Source: Streptomyces populi (lineage in GTDB: Bacteria > Actinomycetota > Actinomycetes > Streptomycetales > Streptomycetaceae). From it: 64,000 nt of DNA. Shown here piece by piece: positions 9,587 through 18,679 of the stretch. Made by a program: the position numbers and the translations under genes. The notes under the pieces were generated by a model that saw only the letters and a list, made by a program, of their open reading frames with translations, was not told where the DNA came from and did not search any database. Every line of letters starts with the position of its first letter. The stretch's first letter is position 1. The stretch is taken from NCBI RefSeq assembly GCF_002911015.1, contig NZ_KZ626874.1:1-64000 (forward strand), given 5' to 3'.

Positions 9587-9591
9587 GCGTC

Positions 9592-10014
9592 ATGGCGAGG
9601 CACAGCTACTTCTGCCCGATCCGCTGGTCGGACATGGACGTATACGGAATCGTCAACAATGTCTCCTATGTGCGCTACCTGGAGGAGGCGCGGGTCGACT
9701 TCATCTTCCGGATGGCGCCGAACGACGGCGACGCCTTCTTCAAGGACGGGTCGGTGGTGGTGGAGCACCGGATCCGCTACCGGCGCCAACTGGTCCACCA
9801 GCACGAACCGGTGGAGATCGAGATGTGGGTCTCCGATCTCCAGTCGGCGACGGTGGCCGTCGACTACGTGGTCCGCGACGGCGACACCGTGTACGCCACC
9901 GCCTCGACCGTGATGGCGCCGTTCGACTACCGGGCCGGGCGGCCCCGGCGGCTGACCGAGGAAGAGATCCGCTTCTTCGAGAAATACCTCGAGCAGACAC
10001 CGGCGGCCGACTGA
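9592..10014 (+). CDS. hotdog-fold acyl-CoA thioesterase (4HBT/YbgC type)
   Basis: 140 residues. The motif RWSDMDVYGIVNN followed by YVRYLEEAR contains the catalytic Asp and the hotdog helix typical of 4-hydroxybenzoyl-CoA thioesterases. It would release the product, or an intermediate, from CoA or ACP. It lies five bases after the oxidase and one base before the next gene, so it clearly belongs to the operon. Confidence 0.9.
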   Translation: MARHSYFCPIRWSDMDVYGIVNNVSYVRYLEEARVDFIFRMAPNDGDAFFKDGSVVVEHRIRYRRQLVHQHEPVEIEMWVSDLQSATVAVDYVVRDGDTVYATASTVMAPFDYRAGRPRRLTEEEIRFFEKYLEQTPAAD

Positions 10015-10015
10015 G

Positions 10016-10936
10016 ATGCGGCTGCTGCGGATCGGACCGCCGGGCGGTGAGCGGCCCTGCGCGGTGGGCCCCGGCGGCGTCGTGCGGGACCTGTCCTCGT
10101 GGGTGCCGGACTGGACGGGCGCGGCCCTGGACCCCGACGCGCTACAGGAGACGGCGGCGCGGCTGGCACGGGAGGCCGCAGGGCTGCCGGAGGTCGACTT
10201 GGCCGCCGGGCGGGTCGGCCCGCCCGTCCGGCCGGGCGGGCATCTGCTGTCGATCGGACTCAACTACCGGGCCCACGCCGCCGAGGCGGGCCTGGCAGTG
10301 CCCGGCGAGCCGATCGTGGCCAGCAAGGCGCCGACCACGCTGGTCGGCCCGTACGACGACCTGCTGCTGCCGCCGGGCGGTGAGAAGACGGACTGGGAGG
10401 TCGAGCTGGCCGTGGTGATCGGCCGGCGCGCGCAGTATCTGCCGGACCCCGCCTCCGCGCTGCGCCATGTCGCGGGGTACGCCACCGGCAACGACGTGTC
10501 GGAGCGGAGCTGGCTCCTGGAACGCGGTGGGCAGTGGGTGAAGGGCAAGTCCTTCGAGTCGTTCAGTCCGCTGGGCCCGTACCTGGTCACCCCGGACGAG
10601 GTGGGCGACCCGGGCCGACTGCGGCTGACCTGCCGGGTCAACGGCCGGATGATGCAGGGCGGGTCCACCGCGGACATGGTCTTCGACGTGTCCCACCTGC
10701 TCTGGTACCTGAGCCAGTGCATGGTGCTGCACCCCGGTGACGTGGTGCTGACCGGGACGCCTGGCGGCGTCGCGCTGGGCCGCCCCGACCAGCCGTACCT
10801 GCGGGCCGGTGACGTGGTGGAGGCGGAAGTGTCGGGGCTGGGCGCACAGCGGCAGCGGTGCCGGGCGGTGGTCCTGGGCGACGCCGGGACGGCCGCCCCT
10901 GTCCTGCCTGCCGCCTCCGCACGGACCCGGTCGTGA
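10016..10936 (+). CDS. fumarylacetoacetate-hydrolase-family enzyme
   Basis: 306 residues with the FAH C-terminal fold: IGLNYRAHAAEAG, then EVELAVVIGR, GYATGNDVSER, KSFESFSPLGP and a GDVVLTGTPGGVA end. Glu and Asp residues in these blocks bind the metal. Family members hydrolyse or decarboxylate acylpyruvates or tautomerise 2-oxoacids. In this operon it may act on a 2-oxo or 1,3-dicarbonyl intermediate, which is inference. The start follows the previous stop by one base. Confidence 0.88.
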   Translation: MRLLRIGPPGGERPCAVGPGGVVRDLSSWVPDWTGAALDPDALQETAARLAREAAGLPEVDLAAGRVGPPVRPGGHLLSIGLNYRAHAAEAGLAVPGEPIVASKAPTTLVGPYDDLLLPPGGEKTDWEVELAVVIGRRAQYLPDPASALRHVAGYATGNDVSERSWLLERGGQWVKGKSFESFSPLGPYLVTPDEVGDPGRLRLTCRVNGRMMQGGSTADMVFDVSHLLWYLSQCMVLHPGDVVLTGTPGGVALGRPDQPYLRAGDVVEAEVSGLGAQRQRCRAVVLGDAGTAAPVLPAASARTRS

Positions 10937-11027
10937 CCGGGTGTCGGCCCGGCGCGGTCCGCACCACCCCGGGCCCCGCCGACCACGGCGCCTGTGAGTG
11001 CGTAGATCGCGGAAGGAGAGGAAACGG

Positions 11028-12623
11028 ATGACCGTCCAGCAGGAAATCACGGAGCAGTTGCCGGGCCCGCGCACCGACATCCGGGCGCGGGTGGCCGACC
11101 TCCATGTGACCAGGGAAGGGGCGCGCGGCGGTCCGAGCGAGCGCGCGACCCGGGCCCAGCACGCCAAAGGCAAACTGACCGCCCGCGAACGGATCGGCGT
11201 ACTGCTGGACGCGGGGTCGTTCAACGAGATCGAGCAGCTGCGTCGGCACCGGGCGGTCGGCTTCGGCATCGAGGACCGCAGACCGCACACGGACGGCGTG
11301 ATCGCGGGCTGGGGGACCGTCGAGGGCCGCACCGTGTTCGTGTACGCGCACGACTTCCGGATCTTCGGTGGGGCGCTCGGCGAAGCGCACGCGGAGAAGA
11401 TCCAGAAAGTCATGGACATGGCCATCGCGGCCGGTGCTCCCCTAGTCTCGCTCAACGACGGTGCCGGAGCGCGCATCCAGGAGGGCGTCTCGGCCCTGGC
11501 CGGCTATGGCGGCATCTTCCGCCGCAATGTGCGGGCCTCGGGGGTGATCCCGCAGATCTCGGTGATCCTGGGCCCGTGCGCGGGTGGCTCGGCCTACTCT
11601 CCCGCCCTGACCGACTTCGTGTTCATGGTCCGCGGCACCTCGCAGATGTTCATCACCGGACCCGACGTGGTCAAGGCCGTCACCGGCGAGGACGTCAGCC
11701 AGGAGAACCTCGGGGGCGCCGATGTCCACGCGGAGCTGTCGGGTGTCGCGCATTTCGTGTACGAGGACGAGTGGACCTGCCTGGGTGAGGTCCGGTACCT
11801 GCTGTCCCTGCTGCCGTCCAACAACCGGCAGAACCCGCCGTCCGTGCCGTGCGTCGACCCGGACGACCGGCGCAACGACGCCCTCCTCGGCCTGGTTCCG
11901 GCCGAGGGCCGGCTGCCGTACGACATGCGCCGGGTGATCGAGGAGATCGTCGACCACGGCGATTTCCTGGAGGTCCACGAGGGGTGGGCACGCAACGTCG
12001 TGTGCGGGCTGGCCCGGCTCGGCGGCCAAGTGGTGGGCATCGTCGCCAACCAGCCGCTCGCTCTGGCCGGGGTGCTCGACATCAAGGCCAGCGAGAAGGC
12101 CGCCCGGTTCGTGCGGACGTGCGACGCCTTCAACATCCCTCTGCTGTCGCTGGTGGACGTGCCGGGCTTCCTGCCCGGGGTGGACCAGGAGCACGAGGGG
12201 GTGATCCGCCGCGGAGCCAAGCTGTTGTACGCCTACTGCGAGGCCACGGTGGCGCGGGTCCAGTTGATCTTGCGCAAGGCGTACGGCGGCGCGTACATCG
12301 TCATGGACTCCCGCTCGATCGGCGCCGACCTCTCCTACGCCTGGCCGACCAACGAGATCGCGGTGATGGGCGCCGAGGGCGCCGCAAACGTCATCTTCCG
12401 CAAGCGGATCGCCGAGGCCGACGACCCGGAGGCCCTGCGCGCCCAGCTGGTCAAGGAGTACCGGTCCGAGCTGATGCATCCCTACTACGCGGCCGAGCGC
12501 GGTCTCGTCGACGACGTGATCGACCCCGTCGAGACCCGGGCGCTGCTCATCCGCGCCTTCCGGATGCTGCGGAGCAAGCACGTGGACCAGCCGTCCCGCA
12601 AGCACGCCAACATTCCCCTGTGA
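11028..12623 (+). CDS. acyl-CoA carboxylase carboxyltransferase (beta) subunit
   Basis: 531 residues from ATG 11028, which has GGAAGGAG about 10 bases upstream. The frame also allows a GTG at 10998, but no good ribosome site precedes that start. Two crotonase-like halves are visible, including SLNDGAGARIQEGVSAL, GPCAGGSAYSPAL and LVDVPGFLPG. Near the C-terminus AYGGAYIVMDSRSIGAD forms the acyl-CoA pocket. It transfers CO2 from biotin to propionyl- or acetyl-CoA. No biotin carboxylase alpha subunit is encoded nearby, so it must borrow one. It probably supplies malonyl- or methylmalonyl-type extender units. Confidence 0.92.
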   Translation: MTVQQEITEQLPGPRTDIRARVADLHVTREGARGGPSERATRAQHAKGKLTARERIGVLLDAGSFNEIEQLRRHRAVGFGIEDRRPHTDGVIAGWGTVEGRTVFVYAHDFRIFGGALGEAHAEKIQKVMDMAIAAGAPLVSLNDGAGARIQEGVSALAGYGGIFRRNVRASGVIPQISVILGPCAGGSAYSPALTDFVFMVRGTSQMFITGPDVVKAVTGEDVSQENLGGADVHAELSGVAHFVYEDEWTCLGEVRYLLSLLPSNNRQNPPSVPCVDPDDRRNDALLGLVPAEGRLPYDMRRVIEEIVDHGDFLEVHEGWARNVVCGLARLGGQVVGIVANQPLALAGVLDIKASEKAARFVRTCDAFNIPLLSLVDVPGFLPGVDQEHEGVIRRGAKLLYAYCEATVARVQLILRKAYGGAYIVMDSRSIGADLSYAWPTNEIAVMGAEGAANVIFRKRIAEADDPEALRAQLVKEYRSELMHPYYAAERGLVDDVIDPVETRALLIRAFRMLRSKHVDQPSRKHANIPL

Positions 12624-12655
12624 CAACCCGTGATCCCATGCCCCGGAGCGCACCC

Positions 12656-13738
12656 ATGACCATCACCTTCACCACCGAGACCGCTGTCCGCCGGCCGGCC
12701 GCCGAGCGGGCGGCACTGATGGAGTCACCCGCCTTTGGCGAGGCGTTCACCGATCACATGATCAGCATCGACTGGGAACGGGACCAGGGCTGGCACAACG
12801 CCCGGCTGCACCCGTACGGGCCGCTGGTGCTCGACCCGTCGGCCCAGGTGTTCCACTACGGCCAGGAGGTCTTCGAGGGCATGAAGGCGTACCGGCGCCA
12901 GGACGGCACGGTGGTGACCTTCCGCCCCGACGCCAACGCGGTCCGGCTGAACCGCTCGTGCGCGCGCATGGCGATGCCGCCGCTGCCCGAGGAAACCTTC
13001 GTCGAGGCTCTCGAGACGCTGGTCGGCGCCGACCGCGACTGGGTCCCGGACCGGCCCGGGCACAGCCTCTACCTGCGCCCCTTCATGATCGCCACCCAGC
13101 CCACCATCGGCTTCTACGGCCCTTCATCCGCCTACCGGTTCATGGTGATCGCCTCGCCCGCGGCCTCCTACTTCACGGCCGGGGCGAAACCGCTCACCGT
13201 GTGGCTCTCCCAGGACTACACCCGGGCGGCCCCCGGCGGCACCGGTGAGGCCAAGTGCGGCGGCAACTACGCGGGAACGCTGGTCGCACAGGCGCAGGCC
13301 AAGGAGATGGGCTGCGACCAAGTGGTCTGGCTGGACTCGGCGGAACGCCGCTGGGTGGACGAGATGGGCACCAGCAACCTCTTCTTCGTCTACGGCGACC
13401 GGCTGGTGACTCCGGAGCTGTCCGGGACGCTGCTGGCGGGCGTCACCCGGGACTCGGTGCTGACCCTGGCGGCCGAGCTCGGCCACCGGGCCGAGGAGGG
13501 ACGGATCAGTGTGGAGCAGTGGCAGGCCGACGCGGAGTCGGGAGAACTGACCGAGGTGTTCTCCTGCGGCACCTCGTCGATGATCACCCCGGTCGGCTTC
13601 GTCCGGAGCGCGGACGGGGACTGGACGATCGGCGGCGGCGTGCCCGGCCCGGTCACCGAGCGGCTGCGCGCGGAGCTGACGGGGATCCAGGACGGTTCGC
13701 GACCCGACCCGTTCGGCTGGGTCCACAAGATCGCCTGA
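12656..13738 (+). CDS. branched-chain amino acid aminotransferase
   Basis: 360 residues from ATG 12656 with a GGAG site upstream; an in-frame ATG at 12638 lacks one. It is a fold-type IV PLP enzyme: FHYGQEVFEGMKAYR near residue 67, PLP Lys200 in GGTGEAKCGGNYAG, and EMGTSNLF and GTSSMITPVG phosphate-binding loops. It interconverts branched 2-oxoacids and Leu, Ile, Val or analogues. Placing IlvE-type activity inside a KAS/ACP operon suggests either starter-unit supply from amino acids or amination of a 2-oxo product. Confidence 0.92.
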   Translation: MTITFTTETAVRRPAAERAALMESPAFGEAFTDHMISIDWERDQGWHNARLHPYGPLVLDPSAQVFHYGQEVFEGMKAYRRQDGTVVTFRPDANAVRLNRSCARMAMPPLPEETFVEALETLVGADRDWVPDRPGHSLYLRPFMIATQPTIGFYGPSSAYRFMVIASPAASYFTAGAKPLTVWLSQDYTRAAPGGTGEAKCGGNYAGTLVAQAQAKEMGCDQVVWLDSAERRWVDEMGTSNLFFVYGDRLVTPELSGTLLAGVTRDSVLTLAAELGHRAEEGRISVEQWQADAESGELTEVFSCGTSSMITPVGFVRSADGDWTIGGGVPGPVTERLRAELTGIQDGSRPDPFGWVHKIA

Positions 13739-13792
13739 CCGGCGTCCGCCGGGTCCGGGCCGACCGAAGATACAGAAGGGTGCGTGGAAGAC

Positions 13793-14512
13793 ATGAGCCG
13801 TTCGGTCCTCGTGACCGGAGGAAACCGGGGAATCGGCCTCGCCGTGGCGCGTGCCTTCGCGCAGGCCGGCGACAAGGTCTCGCTGACCTACCGCACGGGT
13901 GAACCGCCACGGGCCGCGACCGACCTCGGCTGCCTCGCCGTCACCTGCGACGTCACCGACTCCGCGCAGGTGGAGCGGGCGTTCAATGAGGTGGAAGCGG
14001 CACACGGTCCGGTGGAGGTGCTGGTGGCCAACGCCGGCATCACCCGGGACCGGCTGCTGCTGCGGATGGCCGAGAAGGACTTCACGGACGTGATGGACAC
14101 CAACGTGACGGGCGTCTTCCGGGTGGTCAAGCGGGCCGCCGAGGAGATGGTCGACGCCCGGCGGGGACGGATCGTCCTGATCTCCTCGGCGGTCGGCCTG
14201 CTGGGCGCGGCCGGGCAGGCCAACTACGCGGCTTCGAAGGCGAGTCTGGTCGGCTTCGCCCGGTCCGTCGCCCGCGAACTGGGCACACGGGGGGTCACCT
14301 GCAACGTGGTGGCGCCGGGCATGGTCGACACCGACATGACCAAGGTGCTCGACGGGAAGCAGCGGGCGGCCGTCCTGGGCAAGGTACCGCTGGGACGCGG
14401 CGCAGAGCCGGCGGAGGTGGCGGCCGCGGTCCGGTACCTCGCCTCCGAGGACGCCGCCTACATCACCGGGGCCGTCCTGCCCGTGGACGGCGGCTGGGGC
14501 ATGGGGCACTGA
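13793..14512 (+). CDS. 3-oxoacyl-ACP reductase (FabG-type SDR)
   Basis: 239 residues from ATG 13793; a GTG at 13784 is possible but less likely. Classical short-chain dehydrogenase: TGGNRGIG at 8-15, ANAG near 79, and catalytic Ser132, Tyr145 and Lys149 (NYAASK). VAPGMVDTDMT follows. It would reduce the beta-ketoacyl product of the KAS enzymes with NADPH. It is the last gene of the operon and converges on the regulator gene. Confidence 0.92.
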   Translation: MSRSVLVTGGNRGIGLAVARAFAQAGDKVSLTYRTGEPPRAATDLGCLAVTCDVTDSAQVERAFNEVEAAHGPVEVLVANAGITRDRLLLRMAEKDFTDVMDTNVTGVFRVVKRAAEEMVDARRGRIVLISSAVGLLGAAGQANYAASKASLVGFARSVARELGTRGVTCNVVAPGMVDTDMTKVLDGKQRAAVLGKVPLGRGAEPAEVAAAVRYLASEDAAYITGAVLPVDGGWGMGH

Positions 14513-14531
14513 AGCCGGGCCGTGCGCGTGC

Positions 14532-15116
14532 TCAGGAGTGCTCCGAGACGAGTACCGCGCGCGTGCCGGGCTCCAGCGCGCGAAAGACGTGCGGGACGTC
14601 GGCCGGGTAGCTGATGTAGTCGCCCGGGTGCAGTTCCACCGGTTCGTCGGCGGTGCCCACCAGGGCCCGGCCGGTGCCGATCACGACGTGCTCCACGACG
14701 CCAGGCATGTGCGGGGCGGAGGAGCGCTGCGGACCCGGTTCGGCCGCGATGCTGTAGACGTCCCGCCGCGCCCCCGGGGGAGAGGCGGCCAGCAGGGTGG
14801 CGCGGTAATCGCTCTGCGCCGAACCGATGGCCGGTCCCTCGCCCGCGCGGATCACCTGGACGGGGGGACGGGAGGCGGCCAGCAGTCGGGAGAAGGGGAT
14901 CTCCAGCGCCACGCACAGCGCCCACAGCGTCTCCAGGCTGGGATTGCCGGTGCCGGACTCCAGTTGCGAGAGCGTGGACTTGGCGAGCCCGGCACGTCGG
15001 GCGACCTCGGTGAGGGAGAGCCCCGCCCGGACCCGTTCCGCCCGCAGGGAGGCGGCGATCATCGCCAGGGGCGGCTTGAGAGGGGGGTCGACGTCGGACA
15101 CGCGTGTTCGCTCCAA
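14532..15116 (-). CDS. XRE-family regulator with C-terminal cupin domain
   Basis: 194 residues. The N-terminal HTH_3 domain (LTEVARRAGLAKSTLSQLES) is followed by a cupin sensor domain (HMPGVVEHVVIGTGRALV, LHPGDYISYPADVPHVF). This architecture is common for transcriptional regulators that sense small metabolites. It diverges from azlC with about 50 bases between, so it probably controls the exporter and itself. It may or may not control the KAS operon, whose last gene it faces. Confidence 0.88.
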   Translation of the reverse strand: MERTRVSDVDPPLKPPLAMIAASLRAERVRAGLSLTEVARRAGLAKSTLSQLESGTGNPSLETLWALCVALEIPFSRLLAASRPPVQVIRAGEGPAIGSAQSDYRATLLAASPPGARRDVYSIAAEPGPQRSSAPHMPGVVEHVVIGTGRALVGTADEPVELHPGDYISYPADVPHVFRALEPGTRAVLVSEHS

Positions 15117-15125
15117 TGGTCAATC

Positions 15126-15165
15126 GTTCGCCTTGACGAACAGCCTCCAGGGTGTTCACTATAAA
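15126..15165 (+). promoter_or_regulatory. azlC promoter with inverted-repeat operator
   Basis: TTGACG (15133-15138) and CACTAT (15157-15162) form a -35/-10 pair with 18-base spacing ahead of ATG 15170. Transcription would start at or very near the A of the ATG, so the message may be leaderless, in agreement with the absence of a Shine-Dalgarno sequence. GTTCG-6-CGAAC (15126-15141) overlaps the -35 box and is a candidate site for the XRE-cupin regulator. Confidence 0.5.
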
Positions 15166-15169
15166 CGCC

Positions 15170-15853
15170 ATGCGTACGTTATGGGAAACACTGGGCAAGG
15201 GGCCGTTGCGGGACATCGCGCTCGTCTGCATGGCCGTGGGGGTCATCGGTCTGTCGTACGGAGCCATCGCGGTCACCTCGGGCTTCCCCTGGTGGTTCCC
15301 GGTGCTCATGGGCGCCCTCGTCCTGGCGGCGTCGTCCGAGTTCCTCTTCGTCGGGATCATCGCCGCCGGGGGGAGCCCGATCGCCGCGCTGCTGGCGGGC
15401 CTGCTGGTCAACGCCCGCCACCTGCCGTTCGGTCTGGCGGTGCCCGACGTGCTCGGGCGGGGCTGGCGCAGGTTGCTCGGCACGCACCTGATGAACGACG
15501 AGACGGTCGTCTTCGCCATCGCCCAGGAGGGGCTCGCCCGCAAGCGGGCCGCGTACTGGGCCTGCGGCCTCGGCATCCTGGCCTGCTGGCCCGTCGGCGC
15601 CGCGCTCGGCGCGCTGCTCGGCAGCGTCGTCCGGGACACCGATGCCCTCGGCCTGGACGCCATGTTCCCCGCGGTGATCCTGGCCCTGATCCTGCCCGCG
15701 ATGAAGGACCGGGCGCTGCGGCGGACCGCGCTGGCCGGCTCGGTGATCGCGCTGGCCCTCACCGCCTTCCTGCCGGCCGGGCTGCCGGTCCTGGTCGCGC
15801 TGGCCGCGCTGCCGCTGTTCCGGGTGAAGAGCCTCGAAGGAGCAGCGCGATGA
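15170..15853 (+). CDS. azlC: AzlC-family branched-chain amino acid exporter subunit
   Basis: 227 residues from ATG 15170. The protein has about six hydrophobic segments and the AzlC signature EFLFVGIIAAGGSP followed by NARHLPFGL. With AzlD it forms a two-subunit inner-membrane exporter of branched-chain amino acids and analogues such as 4-azaleucine. The stop overlaps azlD (ATGA). Its place beside an operon with a branched-chain aminotransferase suggests export of an amino-acid-like product. Confidence 0.88.
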   Translation: MRTLWETLGKGPLRDIALVCMAVGVIGLSYGAIAVTSGFPWWFPVLMGALVLAASSEFLFVGIIAAGGSPIAALLAGLLVNARHLPFGLAVPDVLGRGWRRLLGTHLMNDETVVFAIAQEGLARKRAAYWACGLGILACWPVGAALGALLGSVVRDTDALGLDAMFPAVILALILPAMKDRALRRTALAGSVIALALTAFLPAGLPVLVALAALPLFRVKSLEGAAR

Positions 15854-16182
15854 GCGGTCCCTTTCCCCTGCTGCCGACGCTGGCGGCGATGTTCGCCCTG
15901 GCGGCCGGAACCTTCCTGCTGCGCCTCTCCGGTCCTGCCCTGCGGGCGAAGGTCACCTTCCCGAAGCAGGTCGAGAAGCTGCTGGAGGTCTCGGCGGTCG
16001 TGCTGCTCGCCGCACTGACGGCCACGGCGGCGCTCACCGAGGGCGACGGCTTCGCCGGTGCGGCCCGGGCGATCGGGGTACTGGTCGGCGGAGTGCTCGC
16101 CTGGCGCAGGGCGCCCTTTCTGGTCGTCGTCCTCGCGGCGGCCGGGGCGGCGGCGCTCCTGCGGCTCGCCGGCATTCCGTGA
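15850..16182 (+). CDS. azlD: AzlD-family exporter small subunit
   Basis: 110 residues with four hydrophobic segments and the AzlD-type TFLLRLSGPAL motif in the first helices. Translation is coupled to azlC through a 4-base overlap. It is the partner subunit of the AzlCD exporter. Confidence 0.88.
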   Translation: MSGPFPLLPTLAAMFALAAGTFLLRLSGPALRAKVTFPKQVEKLLEVSAVVLLAALTATAALTEGDGFAGAARAIGVLVGGVLAWRRAPFLVVVLAAAGAAALLRLAGIP

Positions 16183-16202
16183 CATCGCCCGAGCACCCTC
16201 GA

Positions 16203-16234
16203 AGAGCGCCTGGAGGCACCTCTCCGGGCGCTCT
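16203..16234 (+). terminator. stem-loop after azlD
   Basis: AGAGCGCC (16203-16210) pairs with GGCGCTCT (16227-16234), with partial pairing inside. It lies 20 bases after the azlD stop. There is no U-tract, as is usual for Streptomyces terminators. Confidence 0.6.
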
Positions 16235-16991
16235 CGGCCATTTCACCGCCTTCCGAGAATTCAAGCCGCATGGCGAAATTCAGCAAGTTATCTCATATAT
16301 TGGACATGATATTGCTCGCCCCGGTGACAAATGGGTAACTTGACGTAAGGCGACGATCTCCAGGGGTCGGCCACCCGTGTATGCGTTGCTCGGCTTTTGT
16401 TCGGGATGCCGTTCCATCGAGATGTTCGGGGGGAATCATCGTGGGTGGGGGAGCCGGACTCCTTCCGTTACTCGCAGCGCAGGAATCCCGCCATATGCCC
16501 AGATCGCGTCGGTCGTTCGCCTCGCCGCCCGCTCCCCGCAGGCGCCCGCAATTCCCTGCCGACGTCGACGTCGGCCCCGCGCCCTAGCGGCCGCCCGCAA
16601 TTTCGAGGGAGCTCCGGTAAATCGCGGACGAAATTCCGCCATTTGCTGCGCCCATATCGAGCCGCCCGGAACGAGGCGAATCGGCGGGTTGGTTCTGGGT
16701 CGGTCGAGCCGACTCTGATTACGCCACCGGAAGTGACCGAAATCCACACGCTAGGCGGCGCAATTCGGCTGGCCGGGAATCGGCCTGCCCGACGTGCCCC
16801 GAGTCTGCCCTCATTCATTCCCGGAACGGTGACGCACCGTCCGCCACCCCCATGCCGCGCGGTCGACCGGCTGGACTGCCTACCCTTCCATCCGCCCTGC
16901 GAGCCCCACCGGCGAGGCCTGCCCGTGTTGACGCGCGCAGACTCACCCCATGAGACGACCCCTATCAGCCAGAGGACACCGAGGAGCCGTC
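16235..16991. other. intergenic region, no gene seen
   Basis: About 750 bases. 16270-16345 is unusually AT-rich for this genome and could hold promoters. The rest has lower GC than its neighbours and no frame with coding character. It may be decayed or horizontally acquired sequence. Confidence 0.5.
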
Positions 16992-17369
16992 ATGTACACC
17001 GCAGAATCCTTGACGACGTCCCACCACCTCATCGCCGGCCGGCAGGCGGCCCTGGTCCACCACCTTGTCTGGGACGCCGCTCTGACACGGGTGCCGCTGT
17101 TATCCGAGCGGGAAATCGACGTCTTCCGGATGCTGGCGAAGGGGGCGTCGAACCGGGCCATCGCGACCCAGCTGGCCATCACCGAGCGCACCGCCAAGGC
17201 CCATGTCGCCCAGATACTGGCCAAACTCGACGTGGAGTCCCGTCTCCAGGCCGGCATCGTCGGATTCGCCTGGGAGATCCTCACCCACGACGCCGCGGTC
17301 CCTTGCGCCACCGACCCGACCAGGTGCCACACCCTGAGCGCTTCTCAACCTCACGCCGAGAGTGCGTGA
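16992..17369 (+). CDS. LuxR-type HTH DNA-binding protein
   Basis: 125 residues from ATG 16992 with GAGGAG six bases upstream. The body is essentially one LuxR/GerE domain: LSEREIDVFRMLAKGASNRA, then LAITERTAKAHVAQILAKL and DVESRLQA. There is no receiver or ligand-binding domain, so it is a stand-alone regulator or the end of a lost larger one. No obvious target lies beside it. Confidence 0.8.
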   Translation: MYTAESLTTSHHLIAGRQAALVHHLVWDAALTRVPLLSEREIDVFRMLAKGASNRAIATQLAITERTAKAHVAQILAKLDVESRLQAGIVGFAWEILTHDAAVPCATDPTRCHTLSASQPHAESA

Positions 17370-17595
17370 TTCCCTGGGCAGGGCCACTCGGCCCGCGTCC
17401 GGTCACGGACGGACCAGCGACTCTCCCCGCCGGCCCCTCCGCCGAGGATCCGCACCGCGGATGGTCCGCCCCGCCCGTTTCCGCGTGTACCCAGCGGACT
17501 GGCCCGCTTGATGTCGTTGTCGACCACGTAGCGCCTCGCGTCCAGCGTGACGCGGTGGTAGCAGCTCTCCGGTCGGCTGCCCCGTCCCTGCAACC

Positions 17596-18150
17596 ATGCC
17601 GGGACCGGCGGCTGTGGCCGGCCGTTCGTGGAAGGCACCGCGGACATCGTCGTCCTGCACGCCGCTGGGAACCTACTGGGGTTCGGTGCTGTCCGGTTCG
17701 GGGAACATCGAGGGCTTCGTGAGCGGTGAGCCCTTCAGGCAGGTGGGGCGCACCACCTACGAGGAGTTCGCCGGCTACTGGTCGCAGCAGACCGGGCCGA
17801 TGGCGGACGCCTTCAACGGGATGCGCAAGCCGGTCGCCTCGCAGACGCTCACCGCAGCGGAGTGGAACAACAGCGAGATCGTGGACGGCGACCTTATCGA
17901 GCGGCTCAGCACACTGAAGAACACCCCGGGCCGGAACATCAACACCTCCGGCAGCATCTCCGTGGTCCGCGCGCTGCTGGAGGCCGGTTTGCTGGACGAC
18001 CTGCACCTGATGCTGTTCCCGATCGTCCTGGGCACCGGCACCCGACTGTTCCTCGAGCACGGTAAGCGGGTGGACATGACCCTGGCGGGAACCCACACCT
18101 TCGGCAGCGGCGTGGTGCACCTGCACTACCGTCTGGGCGCGGCGGCCTAA
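17596..18150 (+). pseudogene. RibD_C/dihydrofolate-reductase-like protein, N-terminally damaged
   Basis: From about residue 45 the frame matches the DHFR-like RibD C-terminal family: GRTTYEEFAGYW, then NINTSGSISVVRALLEAGLL and FPIVLGTGTRLF. The first strand and NADPH-binding part that should precede GRTTYE is missing and the frame's own N-terminus looks non-coding. A 5' deletion or frameshift is likely. A related intact gene occurs at 42418-43065. Confidence 0.6.
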
Positions 18151-18299
18151 AACCCCGGTCCGGCCTGCGCCCAGATCCGCAGCGAAGCCACGAAGACGCG
18201 CCAGAGGGCCTCCAGGGCGAAGGTGTTCTCGTACGGCTCGCCCACGTCCGCGACGGGCAGCGCGGTGACCGGGACGCCGGGCGCGGCGTGCCGCTACGC
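18147..18299 (-). pseudogene. C-terminal remnant of an unidentified protein
   Basis: The minus frame ending in TAG at 18147-18149 encodes the coding-like stretch EPYENTFALEALWRVFVASL and ends AGPGF. It is cut upstream by an IS30 remnant near 18300. The family was not recognised. Confidence 0.4.
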
Positions 18300-18309
18300 A
18301 GTCGATGCC

Positions 18310-18679
18310 CGGTAGCCAGCTTGTACGTGCGGGTAGATGCATTGCGACGCAGCTTGCGCGAGATGGTCGACGGGACCCGCCCCAGCCTGCGAGCGATCTC
18401 GCGACCGCTGACGCCCTGCGTATGCCAGAGCGCGACGTCCTCCCGCTCAGCAAACGACAAGTACCGCCCGGACACTTCGGAAGGAAGACACGGATTCACG
18501 CCGCCGGCGTGCCGAAACCAACGGAACCCCACCGGTCCCGACACGCGCGCGACCGCACACGCGTCCTCGGTCTTGGCCCCGCGAGCAATCGCTGCCCAGA
18601 ACTTGATCCTGTCCTCACGCCAGGCCACCGTCGGCCTACCCGGCGACGGAATCTGCCCGCGATGCGCGCGCACCCGCAT
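18310..18679 (-). pseudogene. IS30-family transposase, N-terminal fragment
   Basis: From ATG 18679 the protein reads MRVRAHRG, then YLSFAEREDVALWHTQGVSG and REIARRLGRVPSTISRKLRR, which is the IS30 N-terminal helix-turn-helix. The frame degenerates after TRTYKLATGHR near 18310, so the catalytic domain is lost. Confidence 0.8.

Noticed and set aside
17351-17660. Minus-strand frames with CYHRVTLDARRYVVDNDIKR as an Ada/AlkA-type gene
   Set aside because: Similarity is limited to a few residues, and no catalytic Cys box or continuation was found.
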